Below are positions 51,942 through 61,600 of a DNA stretch of 64,000 bases, piece after piece. Origin of the DNA: Pseudomonas sp. BGI-2 (lineage in GTDB: Bacteria > Pseudomonadota > Gammaproteobacteria > Pseudomonadales > Pseudomonadaceae); assembly GCF_004310295.1 (NCBI RefSeq), contig NZ_SISB01000025.1:1-64000 (forward strand). The letters run 5' to 3'. Every line of letters starts with the position of its first letter. Positions within the stretch are counted from its first letter, which is position 1. The notes beneath the pieces are model-generated. The model ran no database searches, was not told where the DNA came from, and saw only the letters and a list, made by a program, of their open reading frames with translations. The position numbers and the translations under genes are program-made.

Positions 51942-53669
51942 TTATGTAGCAGTGGCCAAAGGCTGCGTCCGACTGCGCTGCCGTGCCCACTGCGCCACCA
52001 GCCGCACCGGGGTGCCACAGGCCTTGCGCTTGAACACAAAATGACGGCACTTCTCGGCGAACTGTTTGCGGTTGTGCACCATGTCCAGTTCCATCTCCTC
52101 CAGTTCGGCATTTCTGCAGTGCTGAATGACTTGGGTGTCGAACCGGTCCTTGCGCTCGCGCACAGCGGTATACGCCGGATCGGTCAGCGCATTGCCCGCC
52201 CGTTGCAACAACCACAGGCCAAACGCCTCCGGGCAGCGTGGGCCGATTTCTTGAACCATGCCCAGTTGCATCGCCTGGGTCGCGCTGACCGGCAGGCATT
52301 CCTCGCAGAGTTTTTCCGCCATCTGCGGGCCGACGGCGCGGGGCAGGCTGTAGGTCCAGTACTCAGAGCCATACAGCCCCATGGTTTTGTAGTGCGGGTT
52401 GAGCACGATATCCGCGCGGGCGAAGACAAGGTCTGCGGCCAGCGCCAGCATCACGCCGCCGGCCCCGGCACTACCCGTCAGGCCGCTGACCACCAGTTGC
52501 CGGGCGCTGAGCAATTCCGCGCAGACGTCGTCGATCGCCTGGATGTTGGCCCAGGCCTCAAGCTCCGGCGCCTTGGCGGCCTGGATCACGTTGAGGTGCA
52601 CGCCGTTGGAGAAACTGCCGCGCCCACCCTTGATCAGCAGCACCTGGGTGTCTCGGGATTTGGCCCAGCGCAGCGCGTTCAACAGTCGCTGGCATTGCTC
52701 AGTGCTCATGGCGCCGTTGTAAAACTCGAAGGTCAGCTCGCCGACATGCCCCGACTCACGGTAGCGGATCGGTTGATAGGTTTCGGTGTCAGGGGTTGAG
52801 GCGATCGATCCCTGGAGAATGGGCACGTCACTCAACTGTGCAGCGAGTACATGCCGGGCCGGACGTTTGAAGGTTTCTTCGCCGGGCCGGGGTTTGCGTC
52901 GCAACGAACCGATCCACACACTGCGATCGCCGGTGGCGACCAGTACCGCGTCGTCTCGTACCGCCAGAATTTCTCCAGGTGTGCCGCAGCGTGAATCCAG
53001 ATGGGCGTCGTACACGTAATACTGACCACCCGCCAGGCTCGCCAAAACACCGGGCTGACCGTCGGCGGCGTCGATGCAGCGTTTGATGAAGCGTGAGCAG
53101 TCATGCCAGCTGAAGGTCCGATCATCCTGCTTCATGTTCGGCTGCAAGCGGCCCACTACTCGAGGATGGTTATAGTTCACCGGTACTGGCGCATAACCGT
53201 CGATGAATTTGTCCACGACATCACGAATGCAGCGGATCGCCGCATCGCTGACCGGGCCGTTATACAGTTCGGATTTGCGCAGGCCCTGGGGCAGGTTGAA
53301 ATCGCAGGTGGACCAGACCGGCCCGGCGTCCATTTCTTCCACGGCTTGCAGCGCAGTGACACCCCAATGGGTCAGCTCCCGGGTAATGGCCCAGTCCAGT
53401 GCGCTGGCGCCACGGTCACCGACAATGCCCGGATGAATAATCACAACAGGGCGTTCACGGTTGCTCCACAATTGTTGCGGCACCCGGTCCTTGAGGAACG
53501 GGCAGATCACCAGGTCGGCGCCAGACTGTTCAATCTGCTCGCAGACTGTTTTTTCGTCGGTGAATAGCACTACGCTGGGGCAATGCCCCATCTGGCGCAA
53601 CTCCAGCCAAGCCCTTTGGCTCAGGCCATTGAATGCCGATGACAACAGAATAATGTTGAGTGGTCGCAT
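51942..53669 (-). CDS. hypX: HoxX/HypX-like protein (formyltransferase plus enoyl-CoA hydratase fusion), orphan
   Basis: A 575-residue two-domain protein. The N-terminal half is formyl-tetrahydrofolate transferase-like ('IHPGIVGDRGASALDWAI', 'DAGPVWSTCDF'), with 'HPGxxGD' marking the HypX subfamily. The C-terminal half is enoyl-CoA hydratase/crotonase-like ('GGRGSFSNGVHLNVIQAAKA', 'GLTGSAGAGGVMLALAADLV'). HypX makes CO from formyl-THF for [NiFe]-hydrogenase maturation in other bacteria. No hydrogenase or hyp gene is in this window, so its role here is open. Confidence 0.85.
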   Translation of the reverse strand: MRPLNIILLSSAFNGLSQRAWLELRQMGHCPSVVLFTDEKTVCEQIEQSGADLVICPFLKDRVPQQLWSNRERPVVIIHPGIVGDRGASALDWAITRELTHWGVTALQAVEEMDAGPVWSTCDFNLPQGLRKSELYNGPVSDAAIRCIRDVVDKFIDGYAPVPVNYNHPRVVGRLQPNMKQDDRTFSWHDCSRFIKRCIDAADGQPGVLASLAGGQYYVYDAHLDSRCGTPGEILAVRDDAVLVATGDRSVWIGSLRRKPRPGEETFKRPARHVLAAQLSDVPILQGSIASTPDTETYQPIRYRESGHVGELTFEFYNGAMSTEQCQRLLNALRWAKSRDTQVLLIKGGRGSFSNGVHLNVIQAAKAPELEAWANIQAIDDVCAELLSARQLVVSGLTGSAGAGGVMLALAADLVFARADIVLNPHYKTMGLYGSEYWTYSLPRAVGPQMAEKLCEECLPVSATQAMQLGMVQEIGPRCPEAFGLWLLQRAGNALTDPAYTAVRERKDRFDTQVIQHCRNAELEEMELDMVHNRKQFAEKCRHFVFKRKACGTPVRLVAQWARQRSRTQPLATAT

Positions 53670-53953
53670 GTTTGTCTCTTCCTTGAAAATGGCCGGCCAT
53701 CGGCCTCGAATGAGCCTTCATTGGCTTTCGATGAAAGTTATCGTGCGGGATTTACAGGCGCGGGAAGTTGACGTGGGTCAAACCATTCCTGCGTGTCTGG
53801 TATTGAAAGAGTAGAACTAATGCCCTCGTACTGGCACCTGTAAGAACTAACAGTTTATTAGACGAGTTTGCGATGGCGATGGTAGTGAACGAAGGGGGTG
53901 GATTGGTTCATAACTGTTGTTACAGCGTGAAATTTTTGCCCGACGCAAATCCC
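53670..53953. other. Intergenic stretch with no recognisable gene
   Basis: A 284-base AT-richer stretch upstream of the HoxX-like gene. It should hold that gene's promoter, but I see no convincing -35/-10 pair, RNA gene or small coding frame with a ribosome site. Confidence 0.5.
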
Positions 53954-54045
53954 CTGTAGGAGCGAGCCTGCTCGCGAAGGCGTAGTGCCAGTCGACATCA
54001 ATGTTGAATGACAAATGGCCTCCGCGAGCAAGCTCGCTCCCACAG
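53954..54045. repeat. REP hairpin, family B copy 6
   Basis: CTGTAGGAGCGAGCCTGCTC... and ...GAGCAAGCTCGCTCCCACAG, imperfect arms around a roughly 40-base spacer. Confidence 0.88.
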
Positions 54046-54074
54046 TTAATCGGCGGTGTTGGTGAGGTCTTTGT

Positions 54075-56033
54075 TTAAAACGCGAAACACGAGCAGCCAA
54101 ACGCCCCCCAGAATCCCTGAAAGTCACTGACCGGCGCTGACGACAATCGCGCTCGCTCATGACTGTGCGCATGCACCGCACACGCGCCGACGCATTGATG
54201 CACCTGTGCCGTCAGTGGCGCCAGGGGTTTCCAGTGGCCCGGCACCTTGGTGACGGGCGACCATTCAGGCACCACAGGCACCGGCGGCGGCCCGAGTTTT
54301 TCGAACTCGACGGCGCCATAGACGATCTTCCCGTCAACGATGGTCAACACCGACTCGATCCATTTGACCGCTTCATCGTCGATGTGGAAGTAGTCCGCCG
54401 ACAGCGCAATCAGGTCCGCCAGTTGCCCGACTTTGATCTGGCCTTTCTTGCCTTGTTCGGAGGAAAACCAAGCGCTGCCGTGGGTGAACAGTTCCAGCGC
54501 CGTATCGCGGCTCAAGCCTTGCGGGTACAGCTCCAATCCACCGACGGTGCGGCCGCTGACCAGCCAGTACATCGAGGTCCACGGGTTGTAGCTGGAGACT
54601 CGCGTGGCGTCGGTGCCGGCGCCCACCGGAATGCCTTCGGCCAACATGCGCGCAATCGGAGGCGTGTGTTCGGCGGCTTTGGCGCCATAGCGATCGACGA
54701 AGTATTCACCCTGAAAGGCCATGCGATCCTGGATGGCGATACCGCCGCCCAAGGCTTTCACCCGCTCAATGTTCTGCGGGGTGATGGTTTCCGCATGATC
54801 GAAAAACCATGGCAAGCCGTCGAACGGAATGTCGCGATTGACCTTCTCGAACACATTGAGCATTCGGCTGATCGATTCGTTGTAAGTGGCGTGGAGGCGG
54901 AATGGCCAGCGTTGTTCCACCAGATGGCGAACCACCGGTTCCAACTCTTGTTCCATGGTTTGCGGCAGGTCCGGGCGTGGTTCGAGGAAGTCTTCGAAGT
55001 CTGCCGCCGAGAACACCAGCATTTCCCCGGCACCGTTGTGCCGCAGGAAGTCGTCGCCCTGGCCGTAATGGGAAGTGCTGGTCCAATTCTTGAAATCGGT
55101 CAGCTCTTCCTTGGGTTTTTGCGTGAACAAGTTGTAGGCGATGCGCACAGTGAGCTGTTGGTCTTTGGCCAGTTGCTGAATGACCTGATAGTCGTCCGGG
55201 TAGTTCTGATAACCGCCGCCGGCGTCGATGGCGCTGGTCACGCCGAGGCGGTTGAGTTCGCGCATGAATTGGCGGGTCGAGTTGACCTGATACTCCAGCG
55301 GCAACTTCGGACCCTTGGCCAGGGTCGAGTAGAGAATCATCGCGTTCGGGCGGGCGATCAGCATGCCGGTGGGATCGCCGTTGGCATCACGCTGGATTTC
55401 TCCGCCCGGCGGATTCGGCGTGTCACGGGTATAACCGACCACTTTCAGCGCGGCGCGGTTGAGCAGGGCGCGGTCGTAGAGGTGCAGCACGAACACCGGC
55501 GTATCCGGCGCAGCCTTGTTCAGTTCATCAATCGTCGGCAGGCGTTTCTCGGCGAACTGGAATTCGTTCCAGCCACCGACCACCCGCACCCATTGTGGCG
55601 TGGGCGTGCGATCAGCCTGGTCCTTGAGCATGCGCAAGGCATCGACCAGCGACGGCACACCTTCCCAGCGCAGTTCGAGGTTGTAATTCAGGCCGCCGCG
55701 GATCAGGTGCAGGTGCGAGTCGTTGAGGCCGGGAATCACCGTGCGGCCATGCAAGTCGATGATTTGTGTGCCGGGGCCTTGCAGGGCCATGGCCTGGGCG
55801 TCGCTGCCGACCACCACGAAGCGCCCGTCCTTGATCGCGACGGCGCTGGCCTGGGGTTTCTTGCGATCGACGGTGTGCAGGCGTCCGTTGTACAGAATGA
55901 GGTCGGCCGGGGTATCGGGCATGGTTTTACTCCCTGCGATGAGAGGGCTGATCCAGGCACCGACGGCGCCTGCCGAAAGGCCTTGCAGTACATGTCGGCG
56001 GTTGAAACCTTCGTGGTCGTCAGGTGGGCTCAT
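54075..56033 (-). CDS. YtcJ-type metal-dependent amidohydrolase, Tat-exported
   Basis: About 652 residues from the ATG giving MSPPDDHEGFNRRHVLQGLS. The leader 'NRRHVLQGLSAGAVGAW' is twin-arginine-like. Metal motif HxH in 'GLNDSHLHLIRGG', then 'FRLHATYNESISR', 'PWFFDHAETITP' (His) and 'VGAGTDATRVSSYNPW' (Asp). The domain order matches DUF/Amidohydro_3 (YtcJ). Substrate unknown. The last ~60 residues, including 'CVGACAVHAHSHERA', are an unusual Cys/His-rich tail. Confidence 0.85.
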   Translation of the reverse strand: MSPPDDHEGFNRRHVLQGLSAGAVGAWISPLIAGSKTMPDTPADLILYNGRLHTVDRKKPQASAVAIKDGRFVVVGSDAQAMALQGPGTQIIDLHGRTVIPGLNDSHLHLIRGGLNYNLELRWEGVPSLVDALRMLKDQADRTPTPQWVRVVGGWNEFQFAEKRLPTIDELNKAAPDTPVFVLHLYDRALLNRAALKVVGYTRDTPNPPGGEIQRDANGDPTGMLIARPNAMILYSTLAKGPKLPLEYQVNSTRQFMRELNRLGVTSAIDAGGGYQNYPDDYQVIQQLAKDQQLTVRIAYNLFTQKPKEELTDFKNWTSTSHYGQGDDFLRHNGAGEMLVFSAADFEDFLEPRPDLPQTMEQELEPVVRHLVEQRWPFRLHATYNESISRMLNVFEKVNRDIPFDGLPWFFDHAETITPQNIERVKALGGGIAIQDRMAFQGEYFVDRYGAKAAEHTPPIARMLAEGIPVGAGTDATRVSSYNPWTSMYWLVSGRTVGGLELYPQGLSRDTALELFTHGSAWFSSEQGKKGQIKVGQLADLIALSADYFHIDDEAVKWIESVLTIVDGKIVYGAVEFEKLGPPPVPVVPEWSPVTKVPGHWKPLAPLTAQVHQCVGACAVHAHSHERARLSSAPVSDFQGFWGAFGCSCFAF

Positions 56034-56148
56034 GGGCAGTGCTCCGCGCAATTCATTTGGGAGGCAAGCAGCCGATGTCTGACGCATGCGGCCAGAAGGA
56101 ATATAGACGGCAAATCCACAGGTAGCCGTTTTCCGGGGGCGGAAAACG

Positions 56149-56178
56149 ACGAATCCCGCCTCGAGGGGCGGGATTCGT
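56149..56178 (-). terminator. Terminator after the SCP2 gene
   Basis: A strong stem ACGAATCCCGCC / GGCGGGATTCGT with a six-base loop, followed on the minus strand by 'cgtttt'. A second hairpin (GGTTTCCG AAGA CGGAAACC, 56192-56211) stands between it and the stop. Confidence 0.75.
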
Positions 56179-56217
56179 GTGCAACCAGGAAGGTTTCCGA
56201 AGACGGAAACCGCCGTC

Positions 56218-56532
56218 TTAGCTTGGGAACAGCTCGGACAGTTTCATCGCCAGCATCATGTCGCCTTCAGCGCGCAGTTTGCCGCCCATGAACGCTTGCA
56301 TGCCGTCGGTCGAACCGTCGACGATGCCTTGCAGGGTTTCGCCGTCCATCACCAGAGTGACCTGGGCATCAGGGTTTTCGCCTTCTTGCAGCTCGCAAGT
56401 GCTGTCTTTGACGATCAGCGAGAAGTTCTTGGTGTCGTCGATGCGGAAACCGAATACCAGGTCCAGACCGGCAGCGGCGGCTGGGTTGAACTTGGCTTTC
56501 ATTGCTTGTACGGCATCAGCTACGGAGGTCAT
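56218..56532 (-). CDS. SCP2 sterol-binding domain protein
   Basis: A 104-residue single SCP2 domain ('FGFRIDDTKNFSLIVKDSTC', 'DAQVTLVMDGETLQGIVDGS', 'AFMGGKLRAEGDMMLAMKLS'). It binds fatty acyl or lipid ligands in a hydrophobic tunnel, in the cytoplasm. Single-domain bacterial members are common in Pseudomonas. Preceded by 'aaggat', monocistronic with its own terminator. Confidence 0.92.
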   Translation of the reverse strand: MTSVADAVQAMKAKFNPAAAAGLDLVFGFRIDDTKNFSLIVKDSTCELQEGENPDAQVTLVMDGETLQGIVDGSTDGMQAFMGGKLRAEGDMMLAMKLSELFPS

Positions 56533-56596
56533 GGTTTGATCCTTTCTTGGGTAATTAGAGCTGGGTGGTTACAACCAGGGTCACAATAGTCCGGAC

Positions 56597-57307
56597 TCAG
56601 CGAAACGTGATGAGTTCCGGTGCCTTCAACAGTTGCAAGTGTGCATGACTGTTGAAAGCAGACAGAGCCACCTCGCGACCGCGAAACTTCAGCAGGTTGA
56701 GCGAGGTGTTGACGATTTGCCAGTTCAGTTCAAACGCCTGTCTTGCCGGCATTTGCGTAATGAGGTGGAGCAGGGCAGTGATGGTGCCGCCGGAGGTGAA
56801 CACGGCGATTTTCTGGGTGTTGTCGGCGCTTTCGAGGATGCGGTGAAGACCGGCCTGCACGCGTTCGACAAAGCCCAGCCAGCTTTCAAGCCCCGGCGTG
56901 TCATAGGTGCCGGCGAGCCAGCGTTCGATGATCAGGGCGAAAATGCGCTGGAATTCGGCACGGTTTTGCGCGGCGTTGCGCAGGATCTCCAGTGCTTGCG
57001 GTTCATCCTCCAGCATGGCTGGCAGCAGCGCGCGGATCACCGCGTCGGCGTCGAATTCGTTGAAGGCTGAATCGGTTTCCAGGGTCGGCACTGGCAGGCC
57101 CACGGCAGCGAACTGATCCAGCGCGCTGGTGGCCGTATGCTGCTGGCGGCGCAGGTCGCCCGAGAGGCAGCGGTCAAAGCTGACACCCAGCTCGGCGAGG
57201 TGCTGGCCGAGGATTTCTGCCTGGCGAACACCGGTCGGCGACAGGACGTCATAGTCGTCTGCACCAAAGGAGGCCTGGCCATGTCGAATCAGATAGATGC
57301 TGCCCAC
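56597..57307 (-). CDS. Histidine phosphatase (SixA/phosphoglycerate mutase-like)
   Basis: About 236 residues from the GTG giving (V)GSIYLIRHGQASFGADDYDV. The catalytic 'LIRHGQ' starts at about residue 5, followed by 'SPTGVRQAEILGQHL', and the second histidine is replaced in the pattern by 'VFTSGGTITALL'. An upstream in-frame ATG would add 21 unconserved residues. Lacks a signal peptide. The substrate is unknown. Confidence 0.85.
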   Translation of the reverse strand: MGSIYLIRHGQASFGADDYDVLSPTGVRQAEILGQHLAELGVSFDRCLSGDLRRQQHTATSALDQFAAVGLPVPTLETDSAFNEFDADAVIRALLPAMLEDEPQALEILRNAAQNRAEFQRIFALIIERWLAGTYDTPGLESWLGFVERVQAGLHRILESADNTQKIAVFTSGGTITALLHLITQMPARQAFELNWQIVNTSLNLLKFRGREVALSAFNSHAHLQLLKAPELITFR

Positions 57308-57511
57308 GTCCGCGTCATCCCGGTACGTTGAAGGTTTGGCGAGGTTATGAGGATGACGGAGAGCTGTCAATGAAAAAACATACGTTTGTTTGAAATGGCC
57401 GTTACAGGCTTGTTGCCAGAGGTTTCACGGCTGGCCGCCGAGGCGGAGCATGGGTATGCTGGCGTTGTCCCGCGCGTGTTTTAAGCCGCGCATCGTTTTG
57501 AAGGAGTCACT

Positions 57512-58534
57512 GTGGAGTTTTTGTCCGAGTACGCCAGTTTTCTGGCCAAGACCGTGACACTGGTGATCGCCATTCTGGTGGTCCTGGCCAGTTTCGCGGC
57601 GTTGCGCAGCAAAGGTCGGCGCAAGTCCGCCGGGCAGTTGCAAGTCAGCAAGCTGAATGATTTCTATAAAGGGCTGCGCGAACGCCTTGAGCAAACCTTG
57701 CTCGACAAGGACCAGCTCAAGGCCTTGCGCAAGTCCCAGGCTAAAACCGATAAAAAGCAAAAGAAGAAACCCGAGGTCAAACCACGGGTATTCGTGCTGG
57801 ATTTCGACGGCGACATCAGGGCGTCGGCCACTGAAAGCCTGCGCCACGAGATCACCGCGCTGCTGACGTTAGCCACGCCAAAAGACGAAGTGGTACTGCG
57901 TCTGGAAAGCGGCGGCGGCATGGTTCACAGCTACGGCCTGGCGTCCTCGCAACTGGCGCGCATTCGCGACGCCGGCGTGCCGTTGACCATCTGCATCGAC
58001 AAGGTCGCGGCCAGCGGTGGCTACATGATGGCGTGCATCGGCGAGAAGATCATCAGCGCCCCGTTCGCGATTCTGGGCTCGATCGGCGTCGTGGCACAGT
58101 TGCCTAACGTCAATCGCTTGCTGAAAAAACACGACATCGACTTTGAAGTCCTGACTGCCGGCGAATACAAACGCACCTTGACCGTGTTTGGCGAAAACAC
58201 CGAGAAAGGTCGCGAGAAGTTTCAGGAAGACCTGGACATCACCCACCAGCTGTTCAAGAACTTCGTCTCGCGTTATCGCCCGCAACTGGCCATCGACGAG
58301 GTCGCCACCGGTGAAATCTGGCTCGGCATCGCTGCGCTGGACAAACAGCTGGTGGACGAACTGAAGACCAGCGACGAATACCTCGCTGAGCGTGCGAAGA
58401 AGTCCGAGCTGTACCACTTGCATTACGCCGAACGCAAAAGCCTGCAAGAGCGCATCGGCATGGCGGCCAGTGGTTCGGTCGATCGCGTATTGCTGAACTG
58501 GTGGAGCCGCTTGACCCAGCAACGCTTCTGGTAA
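57512..58534 (+). CDS. sohB: SohB-type inner-membrane serine protease
   Basis: A 340-residue SppA/S49-family protease. N-terminal membrane helix 'TVTLVIAILVVLASFAALRS', basic linker 'SQAKTDKKQKKKPEVK', and a protease domain with nucleophile Ser168 ('VAASGGYMMA') and Lys220 ('AGEYKRTLT'). The catalytic dyad is complete. GTG start with 'aaggag' upstream. Probably involved in membrane protein quality control. A perfect terminator follows. Confidence 0.93.
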   Translation: MEFLSEYASFLAKTVTLVIAILVVLASFAALRSKGRRKSAGQLQVSKLNDFYKGLRERLEQTLLDKDQLKALRKSQAKTDKKQKKKPEVKPRVFVLDFDGDIRASATESLRHEITALLTLATPKDEVVLRLESGGGMVHSYGLASSQLARIRDAGVPLTICIDKVAASGGYMMACIGEKIISAPFAILGSIGVVAQLPNVNRLLKKHDIDFEVLTAGEYKRTLTVFGENTEKGREKFQEDLDITHQLFKNFVSRYRPQLAIDEVATGEIWLGIAALDKQLVDELKTSDEYLAERAKKSELYHLHYAERKSLQERIGMAASGSVDRVLLNWWSRLTQQRFW

Positions 58535-58556
58535 CTTTCTACACCGAACAAAAAAA

Positions 58557-58585
58557 TGAAACCGTGGATATCCACGGTTTTTTTT
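58557..58585 (+). terminator. Rho-independent terminator after sohB
   Basis: AAACCGTGGATATCCACGGT with a run of eight T; self-complementary with a minimal loop. Confidence 0.9.
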
Positions 58586-58689
58586 GGCCTTTAGAAAGGT
58601 CTACGTGAGAAAAGCGAATTTTCCCAGGGCCATTGTCGATCGCTCCGGCATCCGACTGGAGTCAGGCCGGGTAGGGTGATGGTCCTGAA

Positions 58690-61600
58690 ATGAATGCAAT
58701 GGAATGCACCATGAATGAACCCGACGATAATGTTGCCGGCCCCCATCCAGCACCGACTCTGCCAATGCGCGACGAACTGAAAGCCGTGGTGGATCTCGCC
58801 TTGCCACAATCCCCCGGCCAGTTTGGCGAACGCTTGATCAAGGAAAAGTGGGGGGCGGGCATCGACCCGCGGACAGCCTTGCTGGTCACGCTTGATTACC
58901 ACTACAAGGGCCATCCAGCGGAGAACGGTATCGAGCAGGGGCAGGTGGCGAGTTCCCGCTCGCTGCTGCAAACGCTGCTTTCCAACTACCAGAACGTGGG
59001 CGACGGTCGTTTCGCTGAAACGGCGTTCGGCCTGTACACGCCGCCGGACGTCGGGCCGATGGTTCGGATCGTCGAGCATGTCGACGAATTCGCCGATCAC
59101 GGCAGCGGCAATCACCAGACGTATGAAGGCATCTATCGCCAAACCACACCGCAAGCTTATGGGCCGCAGACCCAGATCAATCTCAGACCCGCCGATTTCA
59201 AGAAGTGGGTCTGGGAACTGGAGTTAAAGAACTTGTACCAAGCGTATCTCGATCAGGTCTGGCCTGCCGATGACGTGCTCGTTGCGGCCACACCTTACGC
59301 CTTGAGAACGTCGGTCAAAGCAGCGTTCGTCATGGCCGCCTGGTTGCAGCATCATGAGCAACGCCTGACGCAAAAAGGTTTGGAGCTTGCGATGCGGGCG
59401 GCAGGCTTGCTTGCGGATCAGCGATGGGAAACGCTGACCTTCGGGCAACTGCAAGCACCGGCGCGTGTTCCTTCAACCGTCAAGTTCGGCCTTTTGAAAC
59501 TGTACCGCTACACCGCAACCGATATCTGGGTCTTCCGCGACACTGCCAGTGCCCGCGTGCTGGTGTACATCCCTGGCAATTCTTCTCCGCTGCATGAATT
59601 TGCCGATGCCACGCAACTGCACCAATGGATTGTCGCGCAGGGCAAGTCCAGCGAGGCCAAACAGGCATTGGCCCTCCACTTTGCCGAAGATGATCGTGAG
59701 GACGGTACGTTTCACGCCGGTGTGCTGACGGCGCTGGATGGCATGGCGCTTTATCCCGTAAAACACTGGCTGACCCACAATGCCGGCTTCTTCAACAACG
59801 ACGGTTATTGGGACCCGAAAGAGTACATCGGCTACGACGATCCGGCCGTTGCGACCGATCCTTTTGCCCGGTTGGTGCTGACGATGAAGCAGGCCGCACG
59901 GTCAGGCATCGAGACCATCCGTGACGATGCCCAGGTCAACCGGGATCAGTTGAGCGCTGTCGTCGAACCGATTGTGCAATGGGTCAACCGGTTTGCTCCG
60001 CTCGCCATATTCGTCCCTGGAGGCGAGGGGCTGCTGGCATTGGCCGGGCTTATTGACGCCGGTTATGGTCTGAATCAGGTGGTCAACGGAAAAACCCCAA
60101 ACCAACGTTCGGAGGGCAGGACGCGCACGGTGTTTGGCTTGCTGAATGCGTTGCCGATGCTGAGTGCAGAGTCGGCTGTGAAGGGGGATGTTGCCGAGGC
60201 CGATAGCATGGCGGAGCGCGCCCACGAACCCGGCGCTGATCCGGGAGATCAGGGGCCCCGACCCGCGTCGGATGCAACCGTTACCCCGACGCCCATGAGC
60301 AACCGGACCGAGCTCATCCGTGGAATCGGCCCCTCGGTGGCCTCCTTCAGCGATGAGGTTCTGGCGCAGATCGCCAAGGTCAGCGCGATTGACGACGACA
60401 TGCTGCGGTTGATGCAGACGGGCCGCGCACCGACGCCCTTGCTGGCGGACACGATCAGCCGCTTCAAGATCGATCAGGGCCTCGGTCCGGCCGGGAACCC
60501 CGCGCTATTCAATCAACGTTACGCAGCGCTTCAACGGTCGGAGCATGAATGGGTCCGACTGTTTCAACGCGAATACCCGGGCCTGCCGACAATCGCCATC
60601 GAGCAAATGCTCGACCGCTATGGCGTCGACATCCAGGCATTGCCCGACGCTACCGAGACCAGGCAAGTATTCGCGCGCCTGGACAGCAAGGCGCGCCAAT
60701 ACCAGCAGCACGTACGGCTCAATCGAGCCTATGAAGGCTTTTATCTGCGGTCGGTGGTGAGCGCCGAGACGGACACGCTGGCATTGCACTCCCTGAAAAA
60801 TCTGCCCGGCTGGCCAAAGGATTTGCGAATCGAGATCCTTGACGGTTCGTCCACTGGCCGGGTTCTTGACCGTTGCGGCCCCCTTGATACCCCTCATTAC
60901 CGAAACGTCATCAAGGTGGGAAACCGTTACCTGCGCCATGGCCGGCAAACGGATTTCTACGACGCAGTCCTTGGCGTGCTGTCGGACGAGGAGCGTTCGG
61001 CGTTGCATCTCTCGTCGCTGGATCCGGCCAGCGAGTTGCGGCTCAACCTCAGCGATCGGGCATTGTCCCGTGCCGAAACCCTACTTGGTTTGCAAAGGCT
61101 GGACACCGGTCTGATTTTTGAGCGCCAGGGCCTGCGCGGCGGAGGCTACCCGACGACCCCGCAGGGCGAAGCCATGAAGTTGCAAGCGACCAAGTTGCAG
61201 ATCAAGGACATTTATCCGGACATCACCGAAGCGGGCGTTGATCAGGTGTTGCAGTTCGCAGGTGTCAGGGTGCAGGCGTATATCGACCAGCTGAATCAGC
61301 AGCTGCAACAGCTCAACATCGACCTGCGTGGCTGGGTCGATCAAGCGGCGCAAGACATTACCGACATGGATATTCCCTTCGTGACGATGGGTGATGAGGA
61401 GGCTGAAGGGATGAGCCATGCGCAGATCGCCGTGCACAATGCTCACGTGCTTCAAACCGCTCTGGAACAGGAGCGAGGGGTCAGGACAGAGCTCGCCGAG
61501 GAGCTGGTCGCCATTTGGCAAAAGCGCGGGCCGGTGCAGGATCATCTCTATGCACAGGACGGGCAACTGCGCGGTGTCAGGCTGGATCTGGCCTTCGAAG

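Noticed and set aside
54159..56291. 710-codon open frame on the plus strand
   Set aside because: It is antisense to the YtcJ-type amidohydrolase, has the R/H/Q-rich composition typical of GC-rich shadow frames, and has no family features.
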